A DNA stretch of 50,252 bases from Nitrospirota bacterium (GTDB lineage Bacteria > Nitrospirota > Thermodesulfovibrionia > Thermodesulfovibrionales > SM23-35): positions 1 through 50,252 of the forward strand of contig JACUUX010000017.1 in assembly GCA_014859105.1 (NCBI GenBank), given 5' to 3'. The number at the start of each line of letters is the position of its first letter. Position 1 is the first letter of the stretch. The notes under the pieces are model-generated. The model ran no database searches. It saw only the letters and a list, made by a program, of their open reading frames with translations, and was not told where the DNA came from. The translations under genes were made by a program, and so were the position numbers. Shown piece after piece: positions 8,847 to 17,210 of this stretch.

Positions 8847-9290
8847 ATGCCGGATACCGAGTTAGAAAGTCTTTTAAATAGGGGACTGGAAGCTCTGAAT
8901 AGTGGAGATACACTGTCAGCACTTGTATTTTTTGAAAAGGCGTTGAAAATGGAAAACAGCCCGGCAATCTGTTCTTATTTTGCCCTCTGCATATCAAAAG
9001 AAAGAGGACAGTTCAGTAAGGCAATTTCATTATGCGAAGAGGAAATAAAAAGGGAGCCGGAAAATACTGATGTTTATCTGAATCTCGGGAGGATATATCT
9101 TTTTCAAAATAAAAGAGAGGAAGCCGTAAAAGTTTTCAGAGATGGCCTGAGCCATGGAATAAATCAGCAGATTATCGACGAATTGAATAAGCTCGGAACA
9201 AGAAAGCCTCCTGTTATCTCTTTTTTGAAGAGGAGCAACCCCATAAATAAATATCTTGGAATTATATTGAAACGCCTGGGACTCAGATAA
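8847..9290 (+). CDS. TPR-repeat protein
   Basis: The 147-residue product consists of about three tetratricopeptide helix pairs, for example residues 5-38 (LNRGLEALNSGDTLSALVFF) and 75-108 (VYLNLGRIYLFQNKREEAVK). TPRs form protein-binding superhelices. A basic C-terminal tail (FLKRSNPINKYLGIILKRLG) might touch membrane or nucleic acid. There is no signal peptide. It ends 18 bases before the M23 peptidase gene, so the two are probably co-transcribed. The binding partner cannot be told from the sequence. Confidence 0.8.
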   Translation: MPDTELESLLNRGLEALNSGDTLSALVFFEKALKMENSPAICSYFALCISKERGQFSKAISLCEEEIKREPENTDVYLNLGRIYLFQNKREEAVKVFRDGLSHGINQQIIDELNKLGTRKPPVISFLKRSNPINKYLGIILKRLGLR

Positions 9291-9308
9291 CCTGGACAGG
9301 CATATGAC

Positions 9309-10256
9309 ATGAAGTTATATTTTCAATCACATAGCATCCTCAAAGGCAGGCAGGCTTTCACAGACATGAATGCCCGCTATGAAACCTGTTACACTGTGCA
9401 ATGTTTTATTTTATTTTTTTTAATTGTCTGTTTTTCTGTGTTTCCCGCATGTGCCTATGCCAGAGTTTTTAAGGCTGAAATCGTACCTGATGAAGTAACT
9501 CAGGGAGGAGTTTTTATAATCAGAGTGACGGATTTAAAGACTGAAAAATTATTGACAGCCTCTCTGGCAGAAAAATCTTTTCAGTTCACCGGATGCGGGG
9601 AAGGATGTTTTCTTGCAATCGGAGCAGTCGACATCAATACAAAACCGGGCATTTACGATGTGGGGCTGAAGGTCGAAGAAAAAAAGATAGCATTGAAGCT
9701 TACGGTGAAAGATACTATTTTCCCAACACAGAAACTCACTCTTCCCGACGAGAAGGTCTTTTTGAGCGAAGATAACCTGAAGAGGGTGGAACGTGAAAAC
9801 CTTACCCTTAAGAGTATATTTCAGCAGGTATCTGAAAGGTTATGGGAAGGGGACTTTGTCATGCCGCTGGAAAACGAAATCTCCACAGTATTCGGGGTAA
9901 AAAGGATAATCAACAGGGAAAAGATCAGTGTGCACAAAGGGCTGGATATAAGGGGAAAAGAAGGCGAAAAGATAAGGGCGTCAAACAGCGGGAAGGTTGT
10001 TTTTGCAGGAGAGCTCTTTTTTGGCGGCAATACACTGATTCTCGATCACGGGCAGGGAATCTACACATTATATATGCATTTATCTGATTTCAAGGTGAAC
10101 AATGAGGAAGTTGTATCTAAAGGTGAGGTCATTGGCTCTGTCGGATCGACTGGAAGGGCGACCGGTCCGCATCTTCATTTCGGAGTGAAAGTGATGGATA
10201 TCAGCGTAAGCCCCCTGTCCCTGATCGAACTGAAACTTTTAACGGAAAGCATCTGA
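9309..10256 (+). CDS. Secreted M23 (LytM-type) metallopeptidase
   Basis: This is a predicted periplasmic peptidoglycan endopeptidase or regulatory LytM protein. It has 315 residues from the ATG at 9309; a second ATG at 9366 would give 296 residues with a more standard signal peptide. A hydrophobic segment (FILFFLIVCFSVFPACAYA, about 32-50) looks like a signal peptide cleaved after AYA. After a beta-rich domain and a short helical linker comes the peptidase M23 domain. Its zinc ligands are H209 and D213 (HKGLD) and the HLH motif at 288-290, with YMHLSDF in between. All metal ligands are present, so it should be active. Confidence 0.85.
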   Translation: MKLYFQSHSILKGRQAFTDMNARYETCYTVQCFILFFLIVCFSVFPACAYARVFKAEIVPDEVTQGGVFIIRVTDLKTEKLLTASLAEKSFQFTGCGEGCFLAIGAVDINTKPGIYDVGLKVEEKKIALKLTVKDTIFPTQKLTLPDEKVFLSEDNLKRVERENLTLKSIFQQVSERLWEGDFVMPLENEISTVFGVKRIINREKISVHKGLDIRGKEGEKIRASNSGKVVFAGELFFGGNTLILDHGQGIYTLYMHLSDFKVNNEEVVSKGEVIGSVGSTGRATGPHLHFGVKVMDISVSPLSLIELKLLTESI

Positions 10257-10366
10257 CATCAAAAATTAGCCCGATTTATTCGTAGCCGGCTCTGGTCCCG
10301 AAAGGTTTTTCTGTGCACAGCCTGATATCAAGCCAGATAATGCAGATATTACTTAAAAATTTATTT

Positions 10367-10423
10367 ACCCCCGTTAGAAAGCCACGCTGCTTGTTGCTCA
10401 GATGAAGATTTTCTAACGGGGGT
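10367..10423. repeat. 14-bp perfect inverted repeat upstream of tyrS
   Basis: ACCCCCGTTAGAAA at 10367-10380 and its exact complement at 10410-10423 enclose a 29-nt loop. It lies in the 273-base gap between the M23 gene and tyrS, about 110 bases before the tyrS start. There is no terminator-like U-run directly after the second arm. It could be a dispersed palindromic repeat or a leader structure. I see no T-box signature, and nothing else in the gap. Confidence 0.6.
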
Positions 10424-10529
10424 AGCCCGATGAGATTATTAAATTCTCTCTCTTTGTTTTATGCATAAAAATATTCGCAGAACCGTCAGTAATTGACGTA
10501 TATTCCATCCAAATTTTATTATAAAGTCC

Positions 10530-11771
10530 ATGCTCGAACAGGATAAACAACTTGAGATAATAAAGAGAGGCACTGTAGAGGTCATAACAGAGAAAGAGCT
10601 TCTTCAGAAGCTTGAAAAATCCTGTACGGCAAACAGGCCGCTTAAGATTAAGGCCGGCTTTGACCCTACAGCTCCTGACATACATCTTGGACACACGGTT
10701 CTGCTCGAAAAAATGAGGCAATTTCAGGAACTCGGGCATGAAGTGATATTTCTTATTGGCGACTTTACTGGAATGATAGGTGACCCGAGTGGTAAGAGCG
10801 AGATGCGAAAACCCCTTACAAAAAAAGAAGTGTTGAAGAATTCTGAAACTTATAAAAAACAGGTGTTCAAAATATTGGATCCTGAAAGGACACAAATCAG
10901 GTTTAACAGTGAATGGCTTTCGGATATGAATGTAATGGAACTGATAAGACTTGGTTCAATGCAAACGGTTGCAAGAATGCTCGAAAGAGAAGATTTCAAG
11001 AAACGGTTCAAAAGTCAGCAGGACATAACCATCCTTGAGTTTTATTATCCATTATTTCAGGCATACGACTCTGTTCATCTCAAAGCAGACGTGGAACTCG
11101 GAGGTACAGACCAGAAATTCAATATACTTATGGGAAGAACCATGCAGAGGAAGATGGGTTTAGATGAGCAGGTCGTTCTGTTAATGCCTTTGTTAGAAGG
11201 TCTTGACGGCGTAAATAAAATGAGCAAAAGTCTTGGTAATTATATTGGAATAACCGAATCTCCTTTTGAATATACCAAAGGAGAAGTGACAGGCATGTTC
11301 CCGAAAATCATGAGATTACCGGATAGATTGATAATCCGTTATTATGAACTCCTCAGCCATATTTCCAATGAAGAACTTAATATACTTAAGAAAAAAGAAG
11401 AGGAAGGCACGCTTGATTACTTAAAGGCGAAAGAAGATTTTGCAATAGAGATTGTAGAAAGATATCACGGTCGGGAATCTGCACAAGAGGCAAGGGATAA
11501 ATACATGAGTGTGCAGACGAAGAGTACTGGTGCATTGACTTTGCCTTCTTTAAAGGTAAAAGCTACCGGTGAAGCAAATGTTAACTGGCTCCCGCAGATT
11601 ATGAAAGACACCGGACTCGCCAAAAGCACCAGCGAGGCTATAAGACTTATAAAACAAGGGGGGGTTAAAGTAAATGACAGTACAGTAAGTGATCCCAATA
11701 CAATGTTGCAGAAAGGTGAACATATCATCAAAGTTGGCAAGAGGAGATTCTATAAGGTAATAGTGGAATAA
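10530..11771 (+). CDS. tyrS: Tyrosyl-tRNA synthetase
   Basis: A class I aminoacyl-tRNA synthetase that charges tRNA-Tyr in the cytoplasm. The 413-residue product has the HIGH-type motif as HLGH at 52-55. The tyrosine-binding and dimer region includes [13 protein letters not shown], and the KMSKS loop is at 230-234. The C-terminal S4 RNA-binding domain is at about 345-410 ([17 protein letters not shown]). The start ATG at 10530 gives the usual length. The gene stands alone on the plus strand. The 174 bases after it, up to the convergent restriction-enzyme remnant, hold nothing I can support. Confidence 0.96.
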   Translation: MLEQDKQLEIIKRGTVEVITEKELLQKLEKSCTANRPLKIKAGFDPTAPDIHLGHTVLLEKMRQFQELGHEVIFLIGDFTGMIGDPSGKSEMRKPLTKKEVLKNSETYKKQVFKILDPERTQIRFNSEWLSDMNVMELIRLGSMQTVARMLEREDFKKRFKSQQDITILEFYYPLFQAYDSVHLKADVELGGTDQKFNILMGRTMQRKMGLDEQVVLLMPLLEGLDGVNKMSKSLGNYIGITESPFEYTKGEVTGMFPKIMRLPDRLIIRYYELLSHISNEELNILKKKEEEGTLDYLKAKEDFAIEIVERYHGRESAQEARDKYMSVQTKSTGALTLPSLKVKATGEANVNWLPQIMKDTGLAKSTSEAIRLIKQGGVKVNDSTVSDPNTMLQKGEHIIKVGKRRFYKVIVE

Positions 11772-11945
11772 ACCTTTAGGATGCCTTAAACAACTCTCCC
11801 CCTTTTTTACCTTGAGGTGCATGAAAAACGCAGAATTTATTTTCTTCCACGGCCTTATAATCAACAACGGGAAGGTTGCTACACCATACATATTTTTCAG
11901 CCATGCAGCAGGGCAATCAAATACCTCCAGGACTGCACATCTTCA

Positions 11946-12876
11946 TCAGGTTTTGCTAGTACCAAATTCAATTATTTCTTTCTCAATGTCTGGATATATT
12001 CTATCTATTTCCTCTTGAACTTCTATAGTTTTTTTCAAAGCAGTAACAACCATACAGTAATGTTTTATCTCATCAAGCGATAAAACTCGTTCTTTTCTGT
12101 CCTTGAGCCATTTTTCACAGACCTGATAACCCCCGATTTGGTATTCCCGGATTTCAGGAGCTATGCCCTCGAAATACTGTGCAATATTTATGAACACTTT
12201 GTCTTTTTCATATCCAACTTTTTCGACCTTATAATCTCCTTTACCCTGAAATTTTGCAATTGGATACTCAGAGACAGATGATTTAAACAGATGCAAATCA
12301 ACAAGTCTTTCGCCGTATTCACCCAGCTTTTTAAAGAGCTTGTAATCTTTACTAAAAGGAATCCTTGGAAAATCTATTTTGAGGAACTCTGCATATTTTG
12401 TTCGATAAATGTTTGAATAGATGATTGAGTAAATATAAAAGAAGATTTGCTCAGGTGTCGGTGTTTTCTTATATTCCTTTGTTAATTTCTCGACTAATGC
12501 TTGAGATAAGTTTGACCTTTTTACACCATAATCTGCCTGTGGTTCAAAAAGCATCATAAGACTATTTAACGACCGCTTTTTAGGGTTACTTTTTTCTTGT
12601 TGTTGCCAATCCAAGATTTTCCTTGAAAAAGTTTTTCATAAGATCCCATCTGTCACACGCTATTTTTATTTTCCAGTCTCTCGTATCTTTCAAATGCAAT
12701 CCATCTCGTTCAAGGAGGTTGTAAAACTCCTGTTCTTTTTCGATGGGTGGGATTGTGCCGAGCTTATGTATTACATATGGCCTCGCAATCTGGACTTTAT
12801 CTATCAAATGCCCATCACGGTAAAGGCGAAATTCAAAGAAGTTTGTGAGGATAAGGATTTCAAGATAGACGTGGAT
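11946..12876 (-). pseudogene. Remnant of a type ISP/IIG restriction-modification enzyme
   Basis: Two pieces in different frames look like parts of one large ISP-type enzyme. The upstream piece (12586-12876) begins inside the protein with LILTNFFEFRLYRDG and VQIARPYVIHK, stretches I associate with the region before the methyltransferase. It then jumps to DTRDWKIK and RWDLMKNFFKENLGL, which belong to the C-terminal target-recognition region. The downstream piece (11946-12614) resumes as FEPQADYG, then TPTPEQIFFYIYSIIYSNIYRTKYAEF and LKIDFPRIPF, typical of the C-terminal domain. No methyltransferase NPPY motif or nuclease core remains. At least one frameshift (near 12600) and several internal deletions make it non-functional. 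Family assignment is from recognition, not search. Confidence 0.7.
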
Positions 12877-12934
12877 TTAAAAATAGGAGGGTTTTTCGGT
12901 TAGCTTGGTTTTCTTCATTCAAACACTATTTTGT

Positions 12935-13132
12935 TCATGCAAGAGAGAGTTCAAGGGGATGGCCTTTGATTGAGCTTACTTTCAGTATCGAAAATCCTAT
13001 GACTTTACCTTCCATATCAACCTTTTCCATTATCTGGTCTGATTCTGTTTCTCTGAAATACCCTTCTTTTTTCTCAAACATAACCTCAAGGTAGTCACCT
13101 TCAGGATCATACCAGACTCTTACTTTTTCCAT
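12935..13132 (-). CDS. DUF2283 domain protein
   Basis: A 65-residue protein beginning MEKVRVWYDPEGDYLEVMF, the typical opening of DUF2283. These small beta-rich proteins are often encoded next to small toxin-like genes and are suspected antitoxins, though a function is not established. The start is preceded by AAGGAG. Its ATG lies inside the end of the split upstream gene (stop at 13120-13122), an out-of-frame overlap that suggests the pair was once co-translated. With the partner broken, this gene may be an orphan antitoxin. Confidence 0.75.
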   Translation of the reverse strand: MEKVRVWYDPEGDYLEVMFEKKEGYFRETESDQIMEKVDMEGKVIGFSILKVSSIKGHPLELSLA

Positions 13133-13585
13133 ATTAATTCTCCTTTTTTGATGCTATCGGTAAAATATGTTGTTATAACAAAAGCATCTTTCTCCTTAAA
13201 TTTTACCACAATACCTGGCGAACTCTGTTCCAATGGTTGTATGTCATTCCCTGGCTTGACCAGGGAATCCAGAAGTACGACTTATACGAAAGATTCTGGA
13301 TTGCCCGATCGGAGTCGGGCAATGACAGAATTGAAAAACTTAAACAACTTTTAAGATCTTTGAGCATTAATAGCATAGATATTTATTCCCTATAGAAAGA
13401 CCCTCATAAAACCTGTAATAAAGTCTTACTTCCTCATCAATTTTTGATTTAATAACAATGTCCGGATTTATAAGAGTCTCGTTGATCTTCTCACTATTAT
13501 TACTCATTTCAGGGTGCTCTTTTATATGGTTTAGCCTTTCATCAGTAAGTCGAATCGAATTCCCTGCATAATCAACGAGGTTCAT
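13120..13585 (-). pseudogene. Toxin-like gene split by a palindromic element
   Basis: The N-terminal part (13585 down to about 13375) reads MNLVDYAGNSIRLTDERLNH and later SKIDEEVRLYYRFYEG and GNKYLC, then stops. After the repeat element, the minus strand at about 13120-13213 reads IVVKFKEKDAFVITTYFTD then SIKKGELIW and a stop. This is what the family's C-terminus should look like, in another frame. Joined, they would make a protein of about 100 residues resembling DUF4258-like or barnase/EndoU-fold small nucleases that pair with DUF2283. It overlaps the NUDIX gene end by 4 bases, so the unit was NUDIX-toxin-DUF2283. The family name is tentative. Confidence 0.65.
13218..13370. repeat. Palindromic element inserted in the toxin-like gene
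   Basis: The element starts with GCGAACTCTGTTCCAATGGT and contains the two hairpins (CATTCCCTGG to CCAGGGAATCCAG, and CTGGATTGCCCGA to TCGGGCAATGAC). It ends with AACAACTTTTAAGATCTTTGA. The same right end, with small differences, follows the element at 30154. Because it lies between two halves of one reading frame, it gives direct evidence that these elements insert or inserted. Exact junctions and a target duplication could not be fixed by eye. Confidence 0.7.
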
Positions 13586-14172
13586 TCCTCTTTTTCCTTC
13601 ACTTCAACACCTGATTCACAATCCTTCTTTGCAAGCTCAATGAGTCCGTAAATCTTGAGATCAACATAATTCCCATTTGTCCGCAGTTCATATAGTTTCG
13701 AATCAAGCTCGTTCAATGGAATTCTAAGGACTTCAATGTCTTCTGTCTCATCCCTTTCACCAATGCCTTTAAAATTCAGCCCCTTTGCAAGAAAGGCTGT
13801 AAGTATTTCACCAGAAGCCCCTGACGACATAGGCCCTTCTGTTAAGTAAATCATCTCCTCTGCTGAATATCCTGTTTCCTCAAGAAGTTCTCTTCTTGCA
13901 GCTTTTTCGAGAGAATCACCCCTGTCATTAAGTCCTGCAGGAAATTCTATAACATATCCGTTTACAGGCGGTCTGAACTGCCTTATCAGAAGTGTTTCTC
14001 CCTTATCTGTCAAAGGCACTATGACAACGATCCCTTTACAATTAACCCTTTCAAAAGATTCCCATTCCCTGGTTATACCTGATGAGTCAATGTAAGTAGT
14101 GAGGATAAACCGGAGGAAATTACCTTCCAGTAAAGTTTTTTTCCCGGTTATCTTAACAGTATTTCTGTCCAT
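13582..14172 (-). CDS. NUDIX hydrolase, ADP-ribose pyrophosphatase-like
   Basis: A 196-residue enzyme likely to hydrolyse ADP-ribose or similar nucleoside diphosphate sugars. The NUDIX box runs from G80 through R94-E95-L-L-E98-E99-T-G101. The usual acidic residue after G-x5 is Asp86 instead of Glu, which is tolerated in ADP-ribose pyrophosphatases. Upstream, LLIRQFRPPVNGYVIEFPAG is the typical substrate-side strand of this subfamily. The C-terminal stretch after the fold is rich in Glu and Lys. Its end overlaps the toxin-like gene by 4 bases (ATGA). Confidence 0.88.
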   Translation of the reverse strand: MDRNTVKITGKKTLLEGNFLRFILTTYIDSSGITREWESFERVNCKGIVVIVPLTDKGETLLIRQFRPPVNGYVIEFPAGLNDRGDSLEKAARRELLEETGYSAEEMIYLTEGPMSSGASGEILTAFLAKGLNFKGIGERDETEDIEVLRIPLNELDSKLYELRTNGNYVDLKIYGLIELAKKDCESGVEVKEKEE

Positions 14173-14193
14173 TTGAATTTAAATGAAATCAGC

Positions 14194-15999
14194 CTATTGG
14201 GAGTGGAGGGGGAGCATAGCACGGAAGGTTGTAGAATTATCATCTGTGAAGACCTCGAGTTTACCGCGAATGGCCTGTATAAAACGGTATATAATATTTA
14301 AACCACGGCCTTTGACCTCACCCTTTCTGATCTGCTCAATGTTTTCCTCAAGGATTCTCCCGGTATTGCGAATTTCAAAACATGCCATATCTCCTTTTCG
14401 ATAACTCTTTATTGATAACTCACCTCCGTCTTCAGGTATAGCCTTTGTAGCATTATCAAGGAGATTGTCTAAAACCCTTTCCAATCCAAAAGGTGAGCAA
14501 TATATATATAAACAGGGTTCAAGATATTCCTGTACTAACTTAATTTTAGTTTTTTTCATTTCCTTCATAGCTTCTTTGTTGATCCTGAAGCGGTTTTTAA
14601 GAACTTCGGTAAGGTCTACGACACGTTCACGGCCTTCGATATCAGGATAAATTGCAAGTTCCTGCATCCGTATTGTTTCTTTAACGATGATGTCAAGATA
14701 TTCAATTATTTTATTTTTAAAGCTCTCGATATCCTCTTTTTCGAGGAGTTTTCTTGCCCTCCTGGCAAAGCCGGCGATAGCGATACCAGGATTTTTAAAG
14801 TCATGCAGGACGTCATCAAGTTTTTCGATCCTTAAAGCCTTCATGATTTCTTTTCCAAAGAAGCTCAGCAATTCAATCTCGTGTTCTGTGAAAGAATCTC
14901 GACGGTCAATTGCATAAAAAACTAAGAAGTAATTGATTTCATCATTTGCCTTGAGAGGGATCAAAAGCACTGAATTTACATTATGCCTGGAAGCGTATTT
15001 TTTTAATTCACCGTTTGACAGCGTGCTCTTAAGGGGGTCCTTAACAAGGATATAGGATGAGTTAATCATCTCATGTTCGTAATCACCGGGTTTTTCTGTG
15101 GCATTGATTAATGCGTCAATGTAAGGGTGATCTTTGATTGTAAACATGCAACTAATTTCGTGGCTTTCCTGTCCAACAGGATATTCGAGTTCAGTTTTGA
15201 AATACTTCCTGTCAAATGAAACCGAAAAAAGTGAACAACTCTGAATCTGCAAAATATCAACCAGTTCAGGAATCATTATCCTGAAAACATCCTTCATCTT
15301 GATTCCTTCCCGGTGGCTTAGTTTTATAAATATCTTCTCTACAATTTTTTCCTTCTGTTGATTAAGTTTTTGAAGATCCAGTATTCGCTTTCTTGCTAAA
15401 ACATAACTGATCCTTCTGGCCAGCATTTCTGCATTTGATACTTCAATAGGATTGAATTCCTTGTTTATTTCTCTGTAGTAGATCTGAATAGTACCCTGTA
15501 TGTCCGGATAACTCTTAATGAAGCTGGGAATATTTATAGGGATAGCCATGAGGGAATTGAAACCATATATTTTTACTATATCTTTGTGGACATAATCAGG
15601 TTCTAACATGATATTGGGTACGAGATAACTTTTGCCGCTTTTTATGACCTTTCCGGCAACAGACTTCTCTAAAGGTATGCTTTGTAATCTATTGCTTTCT
15701 GAATACAGATAGGAACCGAATGCTGCAAGTTTGTCTGTTTCGGGGTCAAAAATCCTTATAGATGCAGCATCTGCATGAAGAAATTCAACGATCTTTTTTG
15801 TAGCAGTTTCAAGTATTTCCTTCCACTCAAGGGTTGGATCGATACTTATCACATTTTCAACTGTCCTTATTATCTCTTCTACATGCTCTGATATGTTTTT
15901 TCTAAGATAATCTGCAAGCTCGATAATCTCTTGTTCGGACAGGTTATATTTAACGAGAGATTGACTGGATTTGAGGTATTGTATTAATTTGTCTTTCAT
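14194..15999 (-). CDS. GAF-domain sensor histidine kinase
   Basis: A 601-residue soluble kinase with no membrane segments. An N-terminal helical region (1-55) is followed by GAF domain 1 (about 60-205) and GAF domain 2 (about 225-395), then the kinase core. The phospho-acceptor is H399 in VLHDFKNPG, which resembles an HDxKNP-type H-box. The N-box DNLLDNATKA is at 511-520 and the G-box GRGLNIIYRF at 564-573. No response regulator is encoded nearby, so it is an orphan. The GAF domains suggest a small-molecule or redox signal. The gene is divergent from acsE across 250 bases, so a link to Wood-Ljungdahl regulation is possible but unsupported. Confidence 0.88.
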   Translation of the reverse strand: MKDKLIQYLKSSQSLVKYNLSEQEIIELADYLRKNISEHVEEIIRTVENVISIDPTLEWKEILETATKKIVEFLHADAASIRIFDPETDKLAAFGSYLYSESNRLQSIPLEKSVAGKVIKSGKSYLVPNIMLEPDYVHKDIVKIYGFNSLMAIPINIPSFIKSYPDIQGTIQIYYREINKEFNPIEVSNAEMLARRISYVLARKRILDLQKLNQQKEKIVEKIFIKLSHREGIKMKDVFRIMIPELVDILQIQSCSLFSVSFDRKYFKTELEYPVGQESHEISCMFTIKDHPYIDALINATEKPGDYEHEMINSSYILVKDPLKSTLSNGELKKYASRHNVNSVLLIPLKANDEINYFLVFYAIDRRDSFTEHEIELLSFFGKEIMKALRIEKLDDVLHDFKNPGIAIAGFARRARKLLEKEDIESFKNKIIEYLDIIVKETIRMQELAIYPDIEGRERVVDLTEVLKNRFRINKEAMKEMKKTKIKLVQEYLEPCLYIYCSPFGLERVLDNLLDNATKAIPEDGGELSIKSYRKGDMACFEIRNTGRILEENIEQIRKGEVKGRGLNIIYRFIQAIRGKLEVFTDDNSTTFRAMLPLHSQ

Positions 16000-16197
16000 T
16001 TTATGATTTTTGTGTTAAAAAACTATTTTCAGTTAAACTATATCAAAAAAAGAGGTTTTCTTCAATATTAAGGAATCGAAGCTTTTTTATTTAAAGTTTA
16101 AAAAAACTCTTTACCTGATAAATACTTTTATGTTATTGTTGTAATCCATAAAAAAGATAAAACTAAATTGATTTCGAGTTTTTCATAAGATAAATTT

Positions 16198-16224
16198 TTA
16201 GGGGCGATATAGGAATCGCCCCTA
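16198..16224 (+). promoter_or_regulatory. Hairpin in the acsE 5' region
   Basis: TTAGGGGCGAT and ATCGCCCCTAA pair around ATAGGA, ending 25 bases before the acsE start and just before its AAAGGAG ribosome site. It could stabilise the mRNA or act as an attenuator. The preceding 180 bases, between it and the divergent kinase gene, are AT-rich and hold no clear consensus promoter. Confidence 0.45.
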
Positions 16225-16249
16225 ATAGTCAGAAAGGAGTACTCATAGG

Positions 16250-17035
16250 ATGTTAATTATAGGTGAAAAACTCAGCATAATGTCCAAAAGAGTGAGAGAG
16301 GCTATGACGAAAAAAGACAAAGGCCCCATTCAAGATATCGCTGTTTCACAGTGGAATGACGGTGCAGGAATGATAGACGCAAATATAGGGCCGGCAGAAG
16401 ACGGCGGAGAGGATTTAATGGAATGGATGGTCACTACAATACAGGAAGCAGTTCAGCTTCCTGTATGTCTTGACACAACAAACTATAGTGCAATCGAAGC
16501 TGGCCTCAAGATTCATAACAACCGGTGGGGAAAACCTCTGATAAACTCCACATCAAATGATCCCGATAGGTTCTCGATGCTCGAACTTGCTTCAAAGTAC
16601 AATGCCCGGATAATTGGTCTAACAGTGGGCAAGGGCGGATTACCAGCAGATGCCGAGGAGAGGGCCGGTATAGCAGCAGAGATTATGGCAAGGGCTTCCG
16701 AGTACGGGGTTCAGCTTGATGACCTGTATCTGGACCCGCTTGTATTGCAGATATCAACTTCACAGGACCATGCTATAAAGGTAATACAGGCAATAAAAAT
16801 GTTTCAGGAATTGAATGACCCACCTATGAAAACAGTAGTGGGACTCAGCAATGTATCGAATGGGTGCCCAAAACTTTTAAGGCCGGTTATCAATAATCAT
16901 TTTCTCTCTTTGCTGATGTATGAGGGACTGACTGCTGCTATAGCTGATCCGGTTGAAGTAATTCCAACAGTGAAGACAATAAATGTTATTTTAGGCAAAA
17001 CACTCTATGCCCATTCTTATTTAGAGATATCTTAA
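16250..17035 (+). CDS. acsE: Methyltetrahydrofolate:corrinoid/iron-sulfur protein methyltransferase
   Basis: AcsE moves the methyl group from methyl-tetrahydrofolate to the cobalt of the corrinoid iron-sulfur protein, the link between the methyl and carbonyl branches of the Wood-Ljungdahl pathway. The 261-residue product matches the family length and the pterin-binding TIM-barrel pattern: GAGMIDANIGP (about 39-49), VCLDTTN, INSTSNDPDR, DDLYLDPLVL and VVGLSNVSNGCP. The ATG at 16250 follows AAAGGAG. It is the first gene of the acsE-D-C-B-cooS cluster. Confidence 0.95.
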   Translation: MLIIGEKLSIMSKRVREAMTKKDKGPIQDIAVSQWNDGAGMIDANIGPAEDGGEDLMEWMVTTIQEAVQLPVCLDTTNYSAIEAGLKIHNNRWGKPLINSTSNDPDRFSMLELASKYNARIIGLTVGKGGLPADAEERAGIAAEIMARASEYGVQLDDLYLDPLVLQISTSQDHAIKVIQAIKMFQELNDPPMKTVVGLSNVSNGCPKLLRPVINNHFLSLLMYEGLTAAIADPVEVIPTVKTINVILGKTLYAHSYLEIS

Positions 17036-17204
17036 AGAATATTTTTAGTTTATATTTTTTATAAATTAGTTAATAAAATATATATAATATATATTATAAT
17101 ATAAAAAAGTGAAAGAAACCTCGAAGCTCAGCTTCAAGGTGTGATGTTTCTGTGACCTGCTACGATGCAGTTCGTTAATTTAATTGACTTATTAAACATC
17201 GGAG
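17036..17204 (+). promoter_or_regulatory. AT-rich, structured acsE-acsD intergenic region
   Basis: A very AT-rich block (17040-17105, with TATATATAATATATATTATA) is followed at about 17117-17150 by a hairpin-forming stretch, ACCTCGAAGCTCAGCTTCAAGGT. A small CTGC/GCAG stem (17158-17171) follows before the acsD ribosome site. The AT block could hold a second promoter for acsD-cooS. I see no known riboswitch consensus. Confidence 0.35.
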
Positions 17205-17210
17205 GTGAAG

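Noticed and set aside
10413-10895. 160-residue minus-strand frame over the tyrS start
   Set aside because: It is antisense to the clear tyrS coding sequence, has no recognisable domain and no ribosome site.
11812-12083. Small plus-strand frames after tyrS
   Set aside because: No domain, and they overlap the minus-strand restriction-enzyme remnant.
17036-17204. Cobalamin or tetrahydrofolate riboswitch before acsD
   Set aside because: The region is structured, but the conserved boxes of these riboswitch classes are not visible.
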